Assembly: GCF_013385175.1 (NCBI RefSeq)
Contig: NZ_JABZEO010000001.1
Span: forward strand, 248,001 to 312,000
Origin: Allochromatium humboldtianum
GTDB taxonomy: Bacteria > Pseudomonadota > Gammaproteobacteria > Chromatiales > Chromatiaceae
Direction of reading: 5' to 3'
DNA length: 64,000 nt
Position numbers and translations under genes: made by a program. The notes beneath the pieces are model-generated. The model did no database searches and had not been told where the DNA came from. It saw only the letters and a list, made by a program, of their open reading frames with translations. Shown here piece after piece: positions 40,370 through 49,172 of the stretch. How positions within the stretch are numbered: position 1 is the stretch's first letter; every line of letters starts with the position of its first letter.

Positions 40370-40481
40370 GTCGCATGAGTATCTGTTTCGAAACGCTCCC
40401 AGTATACCCGAAGCCCGGTCTTGGCGAAGGTCTCACCTTGGATCTTCGCCGCGCGCACTCGACCGGCCGGACGCTGCCTGA

Positions 40482-41462
40482 ATGAAGCCCTTTTCCACCG
40501 AAACCATCCGGCGTTCGCTCCGGGTCGAATCCGATCTCGCCGGCGGCCGGCTCGACCGTGTGCTGGCGCAGTTGCTGCCGGAGTTCTCGCGCGGTCGGCT
40601 CCAGCAATGGATCGAGGCCGGTCAGGTGCTGGTCGACGATCGGCCGTGCCGGGTGCGCGACAAGGTCTGGGGCGGCGAGTCGATCCGGATCGAGGCCGAG
40701 TTGGCCGTGGTCGACGAGCATCGGCCGCAGGCGATTGCGCTCGATCTGGTCTATGAAGACGAGCATCTGCTGGTCATCGACAAGCCCGCCGGTCTGGTCG
40801 TGCATCCGGCCGCCGGCAATCCCGACGGCACGCTCCTGAATGCACTGCTGCACCATGCGCCCGAGCTGGCGACCCTGCCGCGCGCTGGGATCGTGCATCG
40901 GCTCGACAAGGACACCACGGGCCTGATGGTGGTCGCGCGCACGCTCCAGGCGCACTGCGCGCTGGTCGAACAGCTCCAGCGGCGGATTGTGCATCGCGAA
41001 TATCGGGCGCTGGTGCTGGGCACGCTGGTCGCGGGCGGGCGGGTCGAGGCGCCCATCGGTCGTCATCCGACCCAGCGCGTCAAGATGGCGGTGGTCGGCA
41101 ACGGGCGCGAGGCCATCACCCATTATCGCGTCCTGGAATCCTATCCAGGGCATACGCTGCTGGCCGTCGAGCTGGAGACCGGACGCACCCATCAGATTCG
41201 CGTGCACATGACGCACATCCATCATCCGCTGGTCGGCGACACGACCTATGGCGCCCGACCGCGTCCGCCGCGCGGCTGTCATCCCGAGCTGGCTGCCGCG
41301 CTCCAGAGCTTTCCGCGTCAGGCGCTGCACGCCATCCGTCTGGGACTCATCCATCCGGCGACCGGAGCCGAGATGCAGTGGGAAGTGCCGATGGCCCCAG
41401 ACCTCGACGCACTGTTGGAGTTGTTTCGCCGGGAGGTGGCCGATGGAGCTGATCGAGCCTGA
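40482..41462 (+). CDS. rluD: 23S rRNA pseudouridine synthase D
   Basis: A 326-residue enzyme that makes pseudouridines 1911, 1915 and 1917 in 23S rRNA. S4 domain (about 20-70), catalytic Asp142 in VHRLDKDTTGLMV, and RTHQIRVHMTHIHHPLVGDTTYG further on. Start ATG 40482. It overlaps pgeF by 20 bases, a standard rluD-pgeF pairing. Confidence 0.96.
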   Translation: MKPFSTETIRRSLRVESDLAGGRLDRVLAQLLPEFSRGRLQQWIEAGQVLVDDRPCRVRDKVWGGESIRIEAELAVVDEHRPQAIALDLVYEDEHLLVIDKPAGLVVHPAAGNPDGTLLNALLHHAPELATLPRAGIVHRLDKDTTGLMVVARTLQAHCALVEQLQRRIVHREYRALVLGTLVAGGRVEAPIGRHPTQRVKMAVVGNGREAITHYRVLESYPGHTLLAVELETGRTHQIRVHMTHIHHPLVGDTTYGARPRPPRGCHPELAAALQSFPRQALHAIRLGLIHPATGAEMQWEVPMAPDLDALLELFRREVADGADRA

Positions 41463-42207
41463 CTGGCCGGCACCGGCGTCCGTTCGTGCCTGTACGACCA
41501 CCCGTCTGGGCGGAGTCAGCCAGGGGCCGTTCGCCAGTCTCAACCTCGGCGATCATGTCGGCGACGATCCCGAGCATGTCGCCCGCAATCGCGAAATCCT
41601 GTGTTCACATCTGGGTCTGCCCGCCGAACCACTGTGGTTGCGTCAGGTGCATGGTCGAGATGTGGCGCGGGCCGAATGTCCGGTCACGCCCATCCCTGAA
41701 GCCGATGCCGCGATCGCGACCACGCCCGGAGTTGTGTGCGCGGTCATGACTGCCGACTGTCTGCCGTTATTGCTCTGTGACGACCAGGGGACGCGCGTCT
41801 CGGCGGTCCATGCCGGATGGCGCGGACTGGCCGGCGGGGTGCTGGAGAGCGCGGTGGCGGCGATGGCGGTCGCGCCCGAACGGTTGCTGGTCTGGATGGG
41901 ACCGGCGATCGGACCGGACGCCTTCGAGGTCGGTCCCGAGGTGCGCGCGGCCTTCGTCGCCGAGCATCCCGAGACCGCCGCCGCCTTTCGCCCCAGCCCG
42001 AGCACGGCTCAGGGTGAGCGCTGGCTGGCCGATCTGTTCGAACTCGCCCGGTTCAGACTCGCGCGACTCGGTGTCGAGCATGTCTATGGGGGAGGGGACT
42101 GCACCCTCTCCCAGCCGGGGCGTTTCTTTTCCTACCGGCGCGACGGCACCACCGGCCGTCTGGCCAGCCTGATCTGGCTCGCGCCGAACGACAGCCATGG
42201 GAGCTGA
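41443..42207 (+). CDS. pgeF: Peptidoglycan editing factor PgeF (YfiH/DUF152, multicopper-like)
   Basis: A 254-residue protein. Metal-site residues: His in LRQVHGRDVA, Cys in TADCLPLLL, His in AVHAGWRGL. In E. coli PgeF keeps L-serine from being incorporated into peptide stems, and homologues show purine nucleoside phosphorylase or oxidase activity. ATG 41443 has GGGAGG seven bases upstream and lies within the rluD end. Confidence 0.93.
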   Translation: MELIEPDWPAPASVRACTTTRLGGVSQGPFASLNLGDHVGDDPEHVARNREILCSHLGLPAEPLWLRQVHGRDVARAECPVTPIPEADAAIATTPGVVCAVMTADCLPLLLCDDQGTRVSAVHAGWRGLAGGVLESAVAAMAVAPERLLVWMGPAIGPDAFEVGPEVRAAFVAEHPETAAAFRPSPSTAQGERWLADLFELARFRLARLGVEHVYGGGDCTLSQPGRFFSYRRDGTTGRLASLIWLAPNDSHGS

Positions 42208-42212
42208 AGACC

Positions 42213-42746
42213 GTGACGGACACTCTGTCTGACTGGAACCTCTTGACCCTGGTCGGCGCCGACCGGCCGGGGATCGTCTCGCGCGTCACGCGCGCGCTGT
42301 ATGAATGCGGCTGCAATCTGGGCGAAGCCTCGATGATCCGGCTCGGCGGCAACTTCACCATCATGCTGATGGTCAGCAGCGCGCGCCCGGATGCCGAGAT
42401 CCTTGACGCTCTGGCGCCCGTGGCTGAGGAGCTCGGTCTGCGTATCCACCTCGATCCGTTGAGCGGCGGACTGCACCAGCATCTGATGCCCAACGTCCAG
42501 GTGCGGGTGACGGGCGCCGACCGCGCCGGGATCGTCGCCGATGTGACCGAGATCCTGGCCGAGCAGGGCTTCAACATCCTGGAACTGGACTCGGACGTCG
42601 CCGGCGAGCGCGAGCGCCCGGTCTACATCATGAACATCCAGGGCTACAGCGACCGCACCATCGAGGCCCTGGCCGACGCGCTGGTGCCGATGGCCGCGCG
42701 CGGCGTGTCGGTGGACGTCTCCCCGGTCGACCTGATGATCGGTTGA
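42213..42746 (+). CDS. gcvR: ACT-domain protein, GcvR-like
   Basis: A 177-residue protein with two ACT domains (about 8-75, LVGADRPGIVSRVTRALYECG; about 92-160, GADRAGIVADVTEILAEQG). It matches the GcvR group, which in E. coli binds GcvA to repress the glycine cleavage operon. No gcvA or gcv genes are in the window, so the role is by family only. GTG 42213 starts five bases after pgeF and it ends three bases before def. Confidence 0.85.
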   Translation: MTDTLSDWNLLTLVGADRPGIVSRVTRALYECGCNLGEASMIRLGGNFTIMLMVSSARPDAEILDALAPVAEELGLRIHLDPLSGGLHQHLMPNVQVRVTGADRAGIVADVTEILAEQGFNILELDSDVAGERERPVYIMNIQGYSDRTIEALADALVPMAARGVSVDVSPVDLMIG

Positions 42747-42749
42747 GTC

Positions 42750-43250
42750 ATGGCGATCCTCGATATCCTCAAGCTGCCCGATCCGCGTCTCAAGCAGGTC
42801 TCGGAACCCGTCGAGACCTTCGATCAGGCGTTGCGCGATTTCATCGCCGATCTGGAAGAGACCCGTCTGGCCGGCCCGGGCGCCGTCGGCATCGCCGCGC
42901 CCCAGGTCGCCCACTTCCGGCGCATCGTCATCCTCGACCTTTCAGGGCGACCCAAGACGCCCAATCATGGCCATCTGGTGCTGATCAACCCCGAGATCAC
43001 GCATTGGGAAGGCTTCGCCATGGGCCGCGAGGGCTGTCTCTCGGTCCCGGACTACACCGGCAACGTGATCCGCGCCACCCAGATCCGGCTCAAGGCCCAG
43101 GACGCCGACGGCGTCGAACACCAGTACGAGATGGAAGGATTCGAAGCGCGCGCGGTCCAACATGAACTCGATCATCTCGACGGACTGCTGTTCGTCGACC
43201 GTGTGGTCAGCCGTCGCACCGATCTCTATCGGCGCAAGGTCTACAAATAG
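42750..43250 (+). CDS. def: Peptide deformylase
   Basis: A 166-residue metallo-enzyme removing N-formyl from nascent proteins. Motifs: GAVGIAAPQV (motif 1), EGCLSVP with Cys96, QHELDHLDG with His138, Glu139 and His142. It is not beside fmt, where the main gammaproteobacterial def normally sits, so it may be a second copy. All catalytic residues are intact. Confidence 0.93.
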   Translation: MAILDILKLPDPRLKQVSEPVETFDQALRDFIADLEETRLAGPGAVGIAAPQVAHFRRIVILDLSGRPKTPNHGHLVLINPEITHWEGFAMGREGCLSVPDYTGNVIRATQIRLKAQDADGVEHQYEMEGFEARAVQHELDHLDGLLFVDRVVSRRTDLYRRKVYK

Positions 43251-43286
43251 CCCGAACCGGCGATTTCCTCACAGAGTACAACCCCA

Positions 43287-45389
43287 ATGAAACAGCGCCT
43301 CTTTCGGTTTCCACTCTTGCTCGTCGCCCTGCTGATCGCGACGACGACCCTGGCGGCGCCGTCTTCGGTTCCGCTGTCGGAGCTCTTCCCGACCCCGACC
43401 CAGACCAAGGCCGCCATCGTCATCAACAAGGTGCTGGAGCGCTATCACTACCGCAAGGTCGCGCTCGACCGCGACTTCGCCGCCTCGGTGCTGGAGCGCT
43501 ACCTCAAGGCGCTCGATCCGAGCCGCACCTTCTTCCTGGCGCGTGACGTGGAGCGGTTCCAGAATGGCGCGCGCCAGCTCGACGAGAGCCTGCGCCGGGG
43601 CGAGTTGGACATCGCCTTCGACATCTTCCGCGTCTACCGGATGCGGGTCGACGAGCGGGTCGCCTACGCACTCAAGCTGCTCGACGGGCGCTTCGAGTTC
43701 GATACCGCCGAGACCTTCACCTTCGAGTCCGACGAGACGCCCTGGGCGCGTAGCGCGGCTGAACTCGACGAGCGCTGGCGCAAGCGCGTCAAGCACGATT
43801 ACCTCTCGCTGCGTCTGGCCGACAAGTCCGACGATGAGGTGCGCGACCGGCTGCGCAAGCGCTACGAGGGGCTGGCGCGGCGCATCCATCAGTTCAAGGG
43901 TGAGGACGTCTTCCAATCCTTCATGAATGCCTATACCGAGACCATCGAGCCGCATACCAGCTATATGTCGCCGAGCACCTCGGAGAACTTCGACATCAGC
44001 ATGAAGCTGTCGCTGGAGGGCATCGGCGCGGTGCTGCGCTCGGACAATGAATACACCATCGTCCAGAGCACGGTCCCCGGCGGTCCGGCGCGCGAGTCGG
44101 GCCAGATCCACACCGGCGACCAGATCCTCGGCGTGGCTCAGGGACTCGACGGTCCCATGGAGGACGTCGTCGGCTGGCGTCTGGAGGACGTGGTCGACAA
44201 GATCCGCGGTCCCAAAGGCTCGGTGGTGCGCCTGCAGATCCAGCCCAAGACCAGCGGTTCGTCCAAGCCCGTGCGCGAGGTCGCCCTGGTGCGCAACGAG
44301 ATCAAGCTCGAGGATCAGGCCGCCAAGAGCTATGTGGTCGATGATCTCGCCAACGCCCCCGGACTCAAGGTCGGCGTGATCGAGATCCCGGCCTTCTATC
44401 GCGACTTCGAGGCCGAGGGGAACGGCACGGCCGATTTCCGCAGCACCACGCGCGACGTGCGCCGGCTCATCAATGATCTGGTGATGCGCGGTATCGACGG
44501 TCTGCTCATCGACCTGAGGTCCAACGGCGGTGGTTCGCTGGCTGAGGCCACCTCGCTGACCGGACTGTTCATCGACGTCGGCCCCGTGGTCCAGGTCAAG
44601 GACGCCTTCGGCAAGGTCGAACTGGAAGCCGACCGCGATCCGGGCGTGGCCTACAACGGTCCGCTCGCCGTCCTGGTCGACCGCGAGAGCGCCTCGGCCT
44701 CCGAGATCTTCGCCGCCGCCATCCAGGACTACGGGCGCGGACTGGTCATCGGCGAGCCGACCTTCGGCAAGGGCACGGTGCAGACGCTCATCGATCTCAA
44801 CCGCTATGTGCCGGGTGAAAAGAGTGATCTGGGGCGTCTGCGTCTGACCATGGCCGAGTTCTTCCGCATCAGCGGCGGCAGTACCCAGTTGCGCGGCGTG
44901 GAGCCGGACATCCGTTTCCCGAGCGCCGAGTACATGAGCGAACATGGCGAGCGTTCGCTCGACAACGCCCTGCCCTGGACCCAGATCGATCCGGCCGGCT
45001 TCAAGAAGGTCGGCGAGCTGCGTTTCGACGCCCTGGCGCGCCGCTCTGCCGAGCGTGTGAGTAAGGACGAAGGCTTCAAGATGCTCACCGAGCGCAGTCG
45101 TCTGGTACGCGAGGTCGAGGAGCAGAAGCGGGTTTCGCTGCGTGAATCCGAACGGCGTGCTGAGGACGAGCGGCGCAATCAGCGCTTCAAGGACGATCAG
45201 GAGCGCTTCCTGCGTGCGCGCGGTCTGACCCCGGTCGATGAAGAGGCCGATCAGGTCGACGAGGAGGCGTTGGAGAAGCAACGCGAGGTCATCGCGCGTA
45301 TCGAGGCCGAGGAGGCTGCGCGCATCCTGGCCGACGGCATCCTGATGCAGCGGACCGACAACGGGCCGCGCGCGGTGATGAGGAATTGA
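43287..45389 (+). CDS. prc: Tail-specific periplasmic protease (Prc/Tsp)
   Basis: A 700-residue S41 protease. Signal peptide (1-24), N-terminal helical domain, PDZ domain (about 240-320), and a catalytic Ser470 in RESASASE with Lys495 in PTFGKGTV (25 apart, as in E. coli Prc). It degrades periplasmic proteins from the C terminus, including peptidoglycan hydrolases such as MepS. A charged Arg/Glu-rich coiled coil ends the protein. 37 bases after def. Confidence 0.95.
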   Translation: MKQRLFRFPLLLVALLIATTTLAAPSSVPLSELFPTPTQTKAAIVINKVLERYHYRKVALDRDFAASVLERYLKALDPSRTFFLARDVERFQNGARQLDESLRRGELDIAFDIFRVYRMRVDERVAYALKLLDGRFEFDTAETFTFESDETPWARSAAELDERWRKRVKHDYLSLRLADKSDDEVRDRLRKRYEGLARRIHQFKGEDVFQSFMNAYTETIEPHTSYMSPSTSENFDISMKLSLEGIGAVLRSDNEYTIVQSTVPGGPARESGQIHTGDQILGVAQGLDGPMEDVVGWRLEDVVDKIRGPKGSVVRLQIQPKTSGSSKPVREVALVRNEIKLEDQAAKSYVVDDLANAPGLKVGVIEIPAFYRDFEAEGNGTADFRSTTRDVRRLINDLVMRGIDGLLIDLRSNGGGSLAEATSLTGLFIDVGPVVQVKDAFGKVELEADRDPGVAYNGPLAVLVDRESASASEIFAAAIQDYGRGLVIGEPTFGKGTVQTLIDLNRYVPGEKSDLGRLRLTMAEFFRISGGSTQLRGVEPDIRFPSAEYMSEHGERSLDNALPWTQIDPAGFKKVGELRFDALARRSAERVSKDEGFKMLTERSRLVREVEEQKRVSLRESERRAEDERRNQRFKDDQERFLRARGLTPVDEEADQVDEEALEKQREVIARIEAEEAARILADGILMQRTDNGPRAVMRN

Positions 45390-45406
45390 GCTTGAGCGAG
45401 ACCGCG

Positions 45407-46996
45407 ATGGATCTGGAGCCGGTGCTCGACCGGCTCCATCGGGCCGGCGCGAGCGCGGCACTGCGCGAGAACCGGATCGGCTTGGAAAAAGAGAGTCTGC
45501 GCGTCGCGCCGGACGGACGCCTGGCACAAACACCGCATCCGCCGGCGCTCGGCTCGGCGCTCACTCACCCGCACATCACGACCGACTTCTCCGAGGCCCT
45601 GATCGAACTGGTCACGCCGGCGCTGACCGACCCGCGCGCGGTGCTCGACTTTTTGCGCGACATCCATGTCCTCGTCAACCGCCATCTGGACGACGAACGG
45701 CTCTGGGCCACCAGTATGCCCTGTGTCATCAAGGGCGGCTCCGCCATCCCGCTCGCCCGCTACGGCGCCTCCAATGCCGCGACCATGAAGACGGTCTATC
45801 GGCGCGGACTCGGCAACCGCTATGGGCGGGTGATGCAGGTGATCGCGGGGGTGCATTTCAACTTCTCCTTCGCCGACGCCTTCTGGACGCTGTATCAGGC
45901 CGAGCGCGACGACCGGGCCGAGCCGGGGTTCTTCCGCTCCGAGGCCCAAATGAGCATGATCCGCAACCTGCAACGGATCGGTTGGCTGGTTCCCTATCTG
46001 TTCGGCGCCTCGCCGGCGGTTTGCGGCAGCTTCGTTCAGGGACAGGAAACCGACCTGGAGCGTTTCGACCCGCACACGCTCTACTATCCCTATGCCACGT
46101 CCCTGCGCATGGGCGACATCGGCTATCAGAACAAGCAGGAAGAGGGTACGGGCATGAAGGCCTGCTATGACAGCCTCGATGCCTATGTGCGCAGTCTGAC
46201 CTGGGCCATCGAGACGCCCTGTCCGCAGTACGAGACCATTGGGATCAAGGTCGGCGATCGCTACGAGCAGCTCAACGCCAACGTGCTCCAGATCGAGAAC
46301 GAGTACTACAGCACGGTGCGGCCCAAACAGATCACCGAGTGGCTGGAGAAACCGACCCACGCCCTGCGCCGGCGCGGCGTCCGCTATGTCGAGCTGCGCT
46401 CGCTCGACGTCAATCTGTTCGAACCGCTCGGCGTCGGTCTGGAGCAACTGGAGTTTCTGGAGATCCTGATGCTCTATTGCCTGCTCCAGGACAGCCCCCG
46501 GATCGCGACACGTGAGCGGCGCAACATCGACGAGAATCAGGTACTGGTCGCCCATCGCGGGCGCGAACCTGGGTTGCGTCTGGCGCGCGATCGCGAGGCC
46601 GTCGAGTTGCGCGTCTGGGCGCACGAGATCCTCGACGGCATGATCGGGATCGCCGAATTGCTCGATGGCGGTTCGGATGGGCCACATGTGGCGAACCTGA
46701 GACGCCAGCGCGAGAAGATCGATCATCCGGACCTGACCCCATCGGCGCGGATGCTCGCCGAGATGCGAGACCGGGGCGAGGGCTTCTTCGCCCTGGCCTG
46801 GCGCTGGTCGGAGACACATCGGCAGGCATTCCAGATGGCCGAACTCGCCCCTGAACAGCAGGCACTCTTCGAGCGGCTGGCCGCCGAGTCGATCGCGCGC
46901 CAGCAGGCGATCGAGGCATCCGACCAGGTGGATTTCGATACCTTCCTGAACGACTATTTCGCCGCTCGTGTTCCAGCTCAGCCGCCGATGCACTGA
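45407..46996 (+). CDS. gshA: Glutamate-cysteine ligase (type 1)
   Basis: A 529-residue gammaproteobacterial-type GshA catalysing the first step of glutathione synthesis. GLEKESLRV, ALGSALTHPHITTDFSEALIE and the middle GVHFNFSF with GYQNKQEEG identify it. ATG 45407 leaves about 23 residues before GLEKE, as in E. coli. In-frame TTGs at 45386 and 45392 lie at the prc stop (the first overlaps it) and remain possible. gshB is not in the window. Confidence 0.94.
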   Translation: MDLEPVLDRLHRAGASAALRENRIGLEKESLRVAPDGRLAQTPHPPALGSALTHPHITTDFSEALIELVTPALTDPRAVLDFLRDIHVLVNRHLDDERLWATSMPCVIKGGSAIPLARYGASNAATMKTVYRRGLGNRYGRVMQVIAGVHFNFSFADAFWTLYQAERDDRAEPGFFRSEAQMSMIRNLQRIGWLVPYLFGASPAVCGSFVQGQETDLERFDPHTLYYPYATSLRMGDIGYQNKQEEGTGMKACYDSLDAYVRSLTWAIETPCPQYETIGIKVGDRYEQLNANVLQIENEYYSTVRPKQITEWLEKPTHALRRRGVRYVELRSLDVNLFEPLGVGLEQLEFLEILMLYCLLQDSPRIATRERRNIDENQVLVAHRGREPGLRLARDREAVELRVWAHEILDGMIGIAELLDGGSDGPHVANLRRQREKIDHPDLTPSARMLAEMRDRGEGFFALAWRWSETHRQAFQMAELAPEQQALFERLAAESIARQQAIEASDQVDFDTFLNDYFAARVPAQPPMH

Positions 46997-47054
46997 ACGT
47001 CCGCTGACGCCCTTTGCTATCATTCGCGCCCTGTCCATCCGCCGGATTTAGCCC

Positions 47055-48575
47055 ATGCCCGAAGACGTCGTACAGGCTGCCGATACAGCCTCGACACGCA
47101 CCGTCGCGGCCGTCGATCTCGGTTCCAACAGTTTTCACATGGTCGTCGCCCGCATCGACGACGGTCATGTCCAGATCACCGACCGTCTCAAGGAGATGGT
47201 GCGACTCGGTGAGGGACTGACCGAGGATCACAGCATCACGCCAGAGGTCGCCGAGCGCGCACTCGCCTGTCTGGAACGCTTCGGGCAGCGTCTGCGCGGC
47301 TTTGCGCCCGAGGACGTGCGCGCCGTCGGCACCAACACGCTGCGCCAGCTCGATCCGGGCGCCGATTTCATTCAGCGCGCCGAGTCCGCGCTCGGACACA
47401 GTATCGACGTCATCGCCGGACGCGAGGAGGCGCGTCTGATCTATCTGGGTGTGGCCTATGGGTTGGCTTCCAGTGGGGAGCGGCGGCTGGTGGTCGACAT
47501 CGGCGGCGGCAGTACCGAGATGATCGTCGGGCGCGCCTTCTCGCCGCGTCTGCGCGAGAGTCTGCACATGGGCTGTGTGAGCATGACGCGCCGTCACTTC
47601 GCCGATGGACGGATCACGGCCAAGGCCATGCAGCGCGCCGAGCTGACGGGCGCCCTGGAGGTCCGTCCGGTGCGCGAACTCTTCCGCCGCACCTGCTGGG
47701 AGCGGGCGGTCGGGAGTTCCGGGACCATCCGCGCCATCGCCACCGTGGTCCAGGCCGAGGGCTGGTGCGAGGACGGCATCTCGGCCGAATCGCTGATGCG
47801 ACTGCGCGAAGCCTTGATCGACGCCGGCAAGGTCTCGGCGCTCGATCTCAAGGGCTTGAGCGAGGAGCGCCGTCCGGTGTTCGCCGGTGGTGTGGCCGTG
47901 CTGCGCTCGGTGTTCGACTCGCTCGGTATCGCGCACATGCAGGTCTCGGACTATGCCCTGCGCGAGGGCGTGCTCTACGAGATGATGGGCCGCCATCAGC
48001 AGGGCGACGTGCGTGATCGGACCGTCGCCACGCTCTGCCGGCAGTTTCATGTCGATCAGGAACATGGCCGGCGTGTCGAGGCAACGGCGCTGAGTCTCTA
48101 TCGTCAATTGGTCAAGCCCTGGTCGCTCGACGATCTCGACTATCCGCGTATGCTCGCCTGGGCCGCGCGCGTGCATGAGATCGGCGTCATGGTCGCCCAC
48201 AGCCAATATCAGAAGCATGGCGCCTATCTGCTGCGCAACGCCGATCTGCCCGGCTTCACGCGCCAGGAGCAGACTATGCTCGCGGCGCTGGTGTTCGGAC
48301 ATCGGCGCAAGTTCCCGGTGCAGGAATTCGCCGCGCTGCCCCAGGCCGTCCAGCTCGCGGTGCGGCGGCTGTGCGTCATCCTGCGTCTGGCGGTGCTGCT
48401 GCATCGTGGCCGCTCGGTCGACAGCAAGCCGAATCCGATCCTTCAGGTCGAGGGCGAGAACCTGACGCTGAGTTTTCCGGACGACTGGCTCGCCGGCCAT
48501 CCGCTGACCCAGTTGGAGCTGGAGCAGGAGGCCGAGCGGTTGGCGGCAGCCGGGATGGTGTTGCGTTTTGGCTGA
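47055..48575 (+). CDS. ppx: Exopolyphosphatase
   Basis: A 506-residue Ppx/GppA-family enzyme of the ASKHA fold. AVDLGSNSFHMVVAR near the N terminus, RLVVDIGGGSTEMIVG with the conserved Asp and Glu, then an HD-like C-terminal domain (ARVHEIG). It releases phosphate from polyphosphate ends. ppk is not adjacent. The next gene overlaps its last eight bases. Confidence 0.93.
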   Translation: MPEDVVQAADTASTRTVAAVDLGSNSFHMVVARIDDGHVQITDRLKEMVRLGEGLTEDHSITPEVAERALACLERFGQRLRGFAPEDVRAVGTNTLRQLDPGADFIQRAESALGHSIDVIAGREEARLIYLGVAYGLASSGERRLVVDIGGGSTEMIVGRAFSPRLRESLHMGCVSMTRRHFADGRITAKAMQRAELTGALEVRPVRELFRRTCWERAVGSSGTIRAIATVVQAEGWCEDGISAESLMRLREALIDAGKVSALDLKGLSEERRPVFAGGVAVLRSVFDSLGIAHMQVSDYALREGVLYEMMGRHQQGDVRDRTVATLCRQFHVDQEHGRRVEATALSLYRQLVKPWSLDDLDYPRMLAWAARVHEIGVMVAHSQYQKHGAYLLRNADLPGFTRQEQTMLAALVFGHRRKFPVQEFAALPQAVQLAVRRLCVILRLAVLLHRGRSVDSKPNPILQVEGENLTLSFPDDWLAGHPLTQLELEQEAERLAAAGMVLRFG

Positions 48576-49128
48576 CGACAGAGAGCCGACACCCGATTCA
48601 GCGTGCGCTCCCCCGGCGCCGACGACTCGGCAACGCTGGCGTCGACGTCTGGGCGGCTGGCTGGTCAACCTCGTCCTGATCGTGGCGATCGTCGTCGGTG
48701 TTCAGTGGTGGAAGGGACGGACCCTGGTCACGGGCGAGGCCCCGCCGCTGGTTGGCCGCACGGTGGATGGCACATCGATCGATCTCGCCGACTGGCGCGG
48801 GCGACCGGTGCTGGTGCATTTCTGGGCGACCTGGTGTCCGGTGTGCCGGATCACCGACGGCACCATCGACGCCATCGCCAACGATCACGCCGTCGTCACG
48901 GTTGCGCTGCAATCGGGGACGGAGGATGAGATCCGCGCCTACATGCGCGAGGCCGGGCAGGATTTCCGGGTCGTCTTGGACCCTGATGGTCGTTTGGCTC
49001 GGACCTGGGGCGTGGCGGGTGTGCCGACCAGCTTTGTGATCGATGGCGATGGACGTATTCGCTCGTCGATCGTTGGGGTCAGCACTGGGCTGGGGTTACG
49101 GCTGCGTCTCTGGCTGGCGGGGCGGTAA
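48568..49128 (+). CDS. Membrane-anchored thioredoxin-like protein (ScsD-like)
   Basis: A 186-residue protein with one N-terminal membrane helix (about 30-48, WLVNLVLIVAIVVGVQW) and a periplasmic thioredoxin fold carrying CPVC in HFWATWCPVCRI, and a cis-Pro in GVPTSF. The CPVC dipeptide and layout fit ScsD/TlpA-type reductases. TTG 48568 overlaps the ppx stop by eight bases and is the only start that keeps the membrane anchor in frame. Substrate unknown. Confidence 0.82.
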   Translation: MADDREPTPDSACAPPAPTTRQRWRRRLGGWLVNLVLIVAIVVGVQWWKGRTLVTGEAPPLVGRTVDGTSIDLADWRGRPVLVHFWATWCPVCRITDGTIDAIANDHAVVTVALQSGTEDEIRAYMREAGQDFRVVLDPDGRLARTWGVAGVPTSFVIDGDGRIRSSIVGVSTGLGLRLRLWLAGR

Positions 49129-49133
49129 TTCCC

Positions 49134-49158
49134 CCCCTCTCCCGCGAGGGGAGAGGGG
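49134..49158. repeat. Perfect inverted repeat, 10-bp GC stem
   Basis: CCCCTCTCCC (49134-49143), loop GCGAG, GGGAGAGGGG (49149-49158). It lies between the converging thioredoxin-like and lpdA genes. It lacks a T-run on either strand, so it is more likely a dispersed hairpin repeat or a 3'-end stabiliser than an intrinsic terminator. Confidence 0.6.
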
Positions 49159-49172
49159 CGTTCGGTCGCTTC

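Noticed and set aside
43269-47038. Minus-strand frames of 754 and 595 codons opposite prc and gshA.
   Set aside because: Antisense shadows in high-GC DNA; the plus-strand proteins have intact catalytic motifs.
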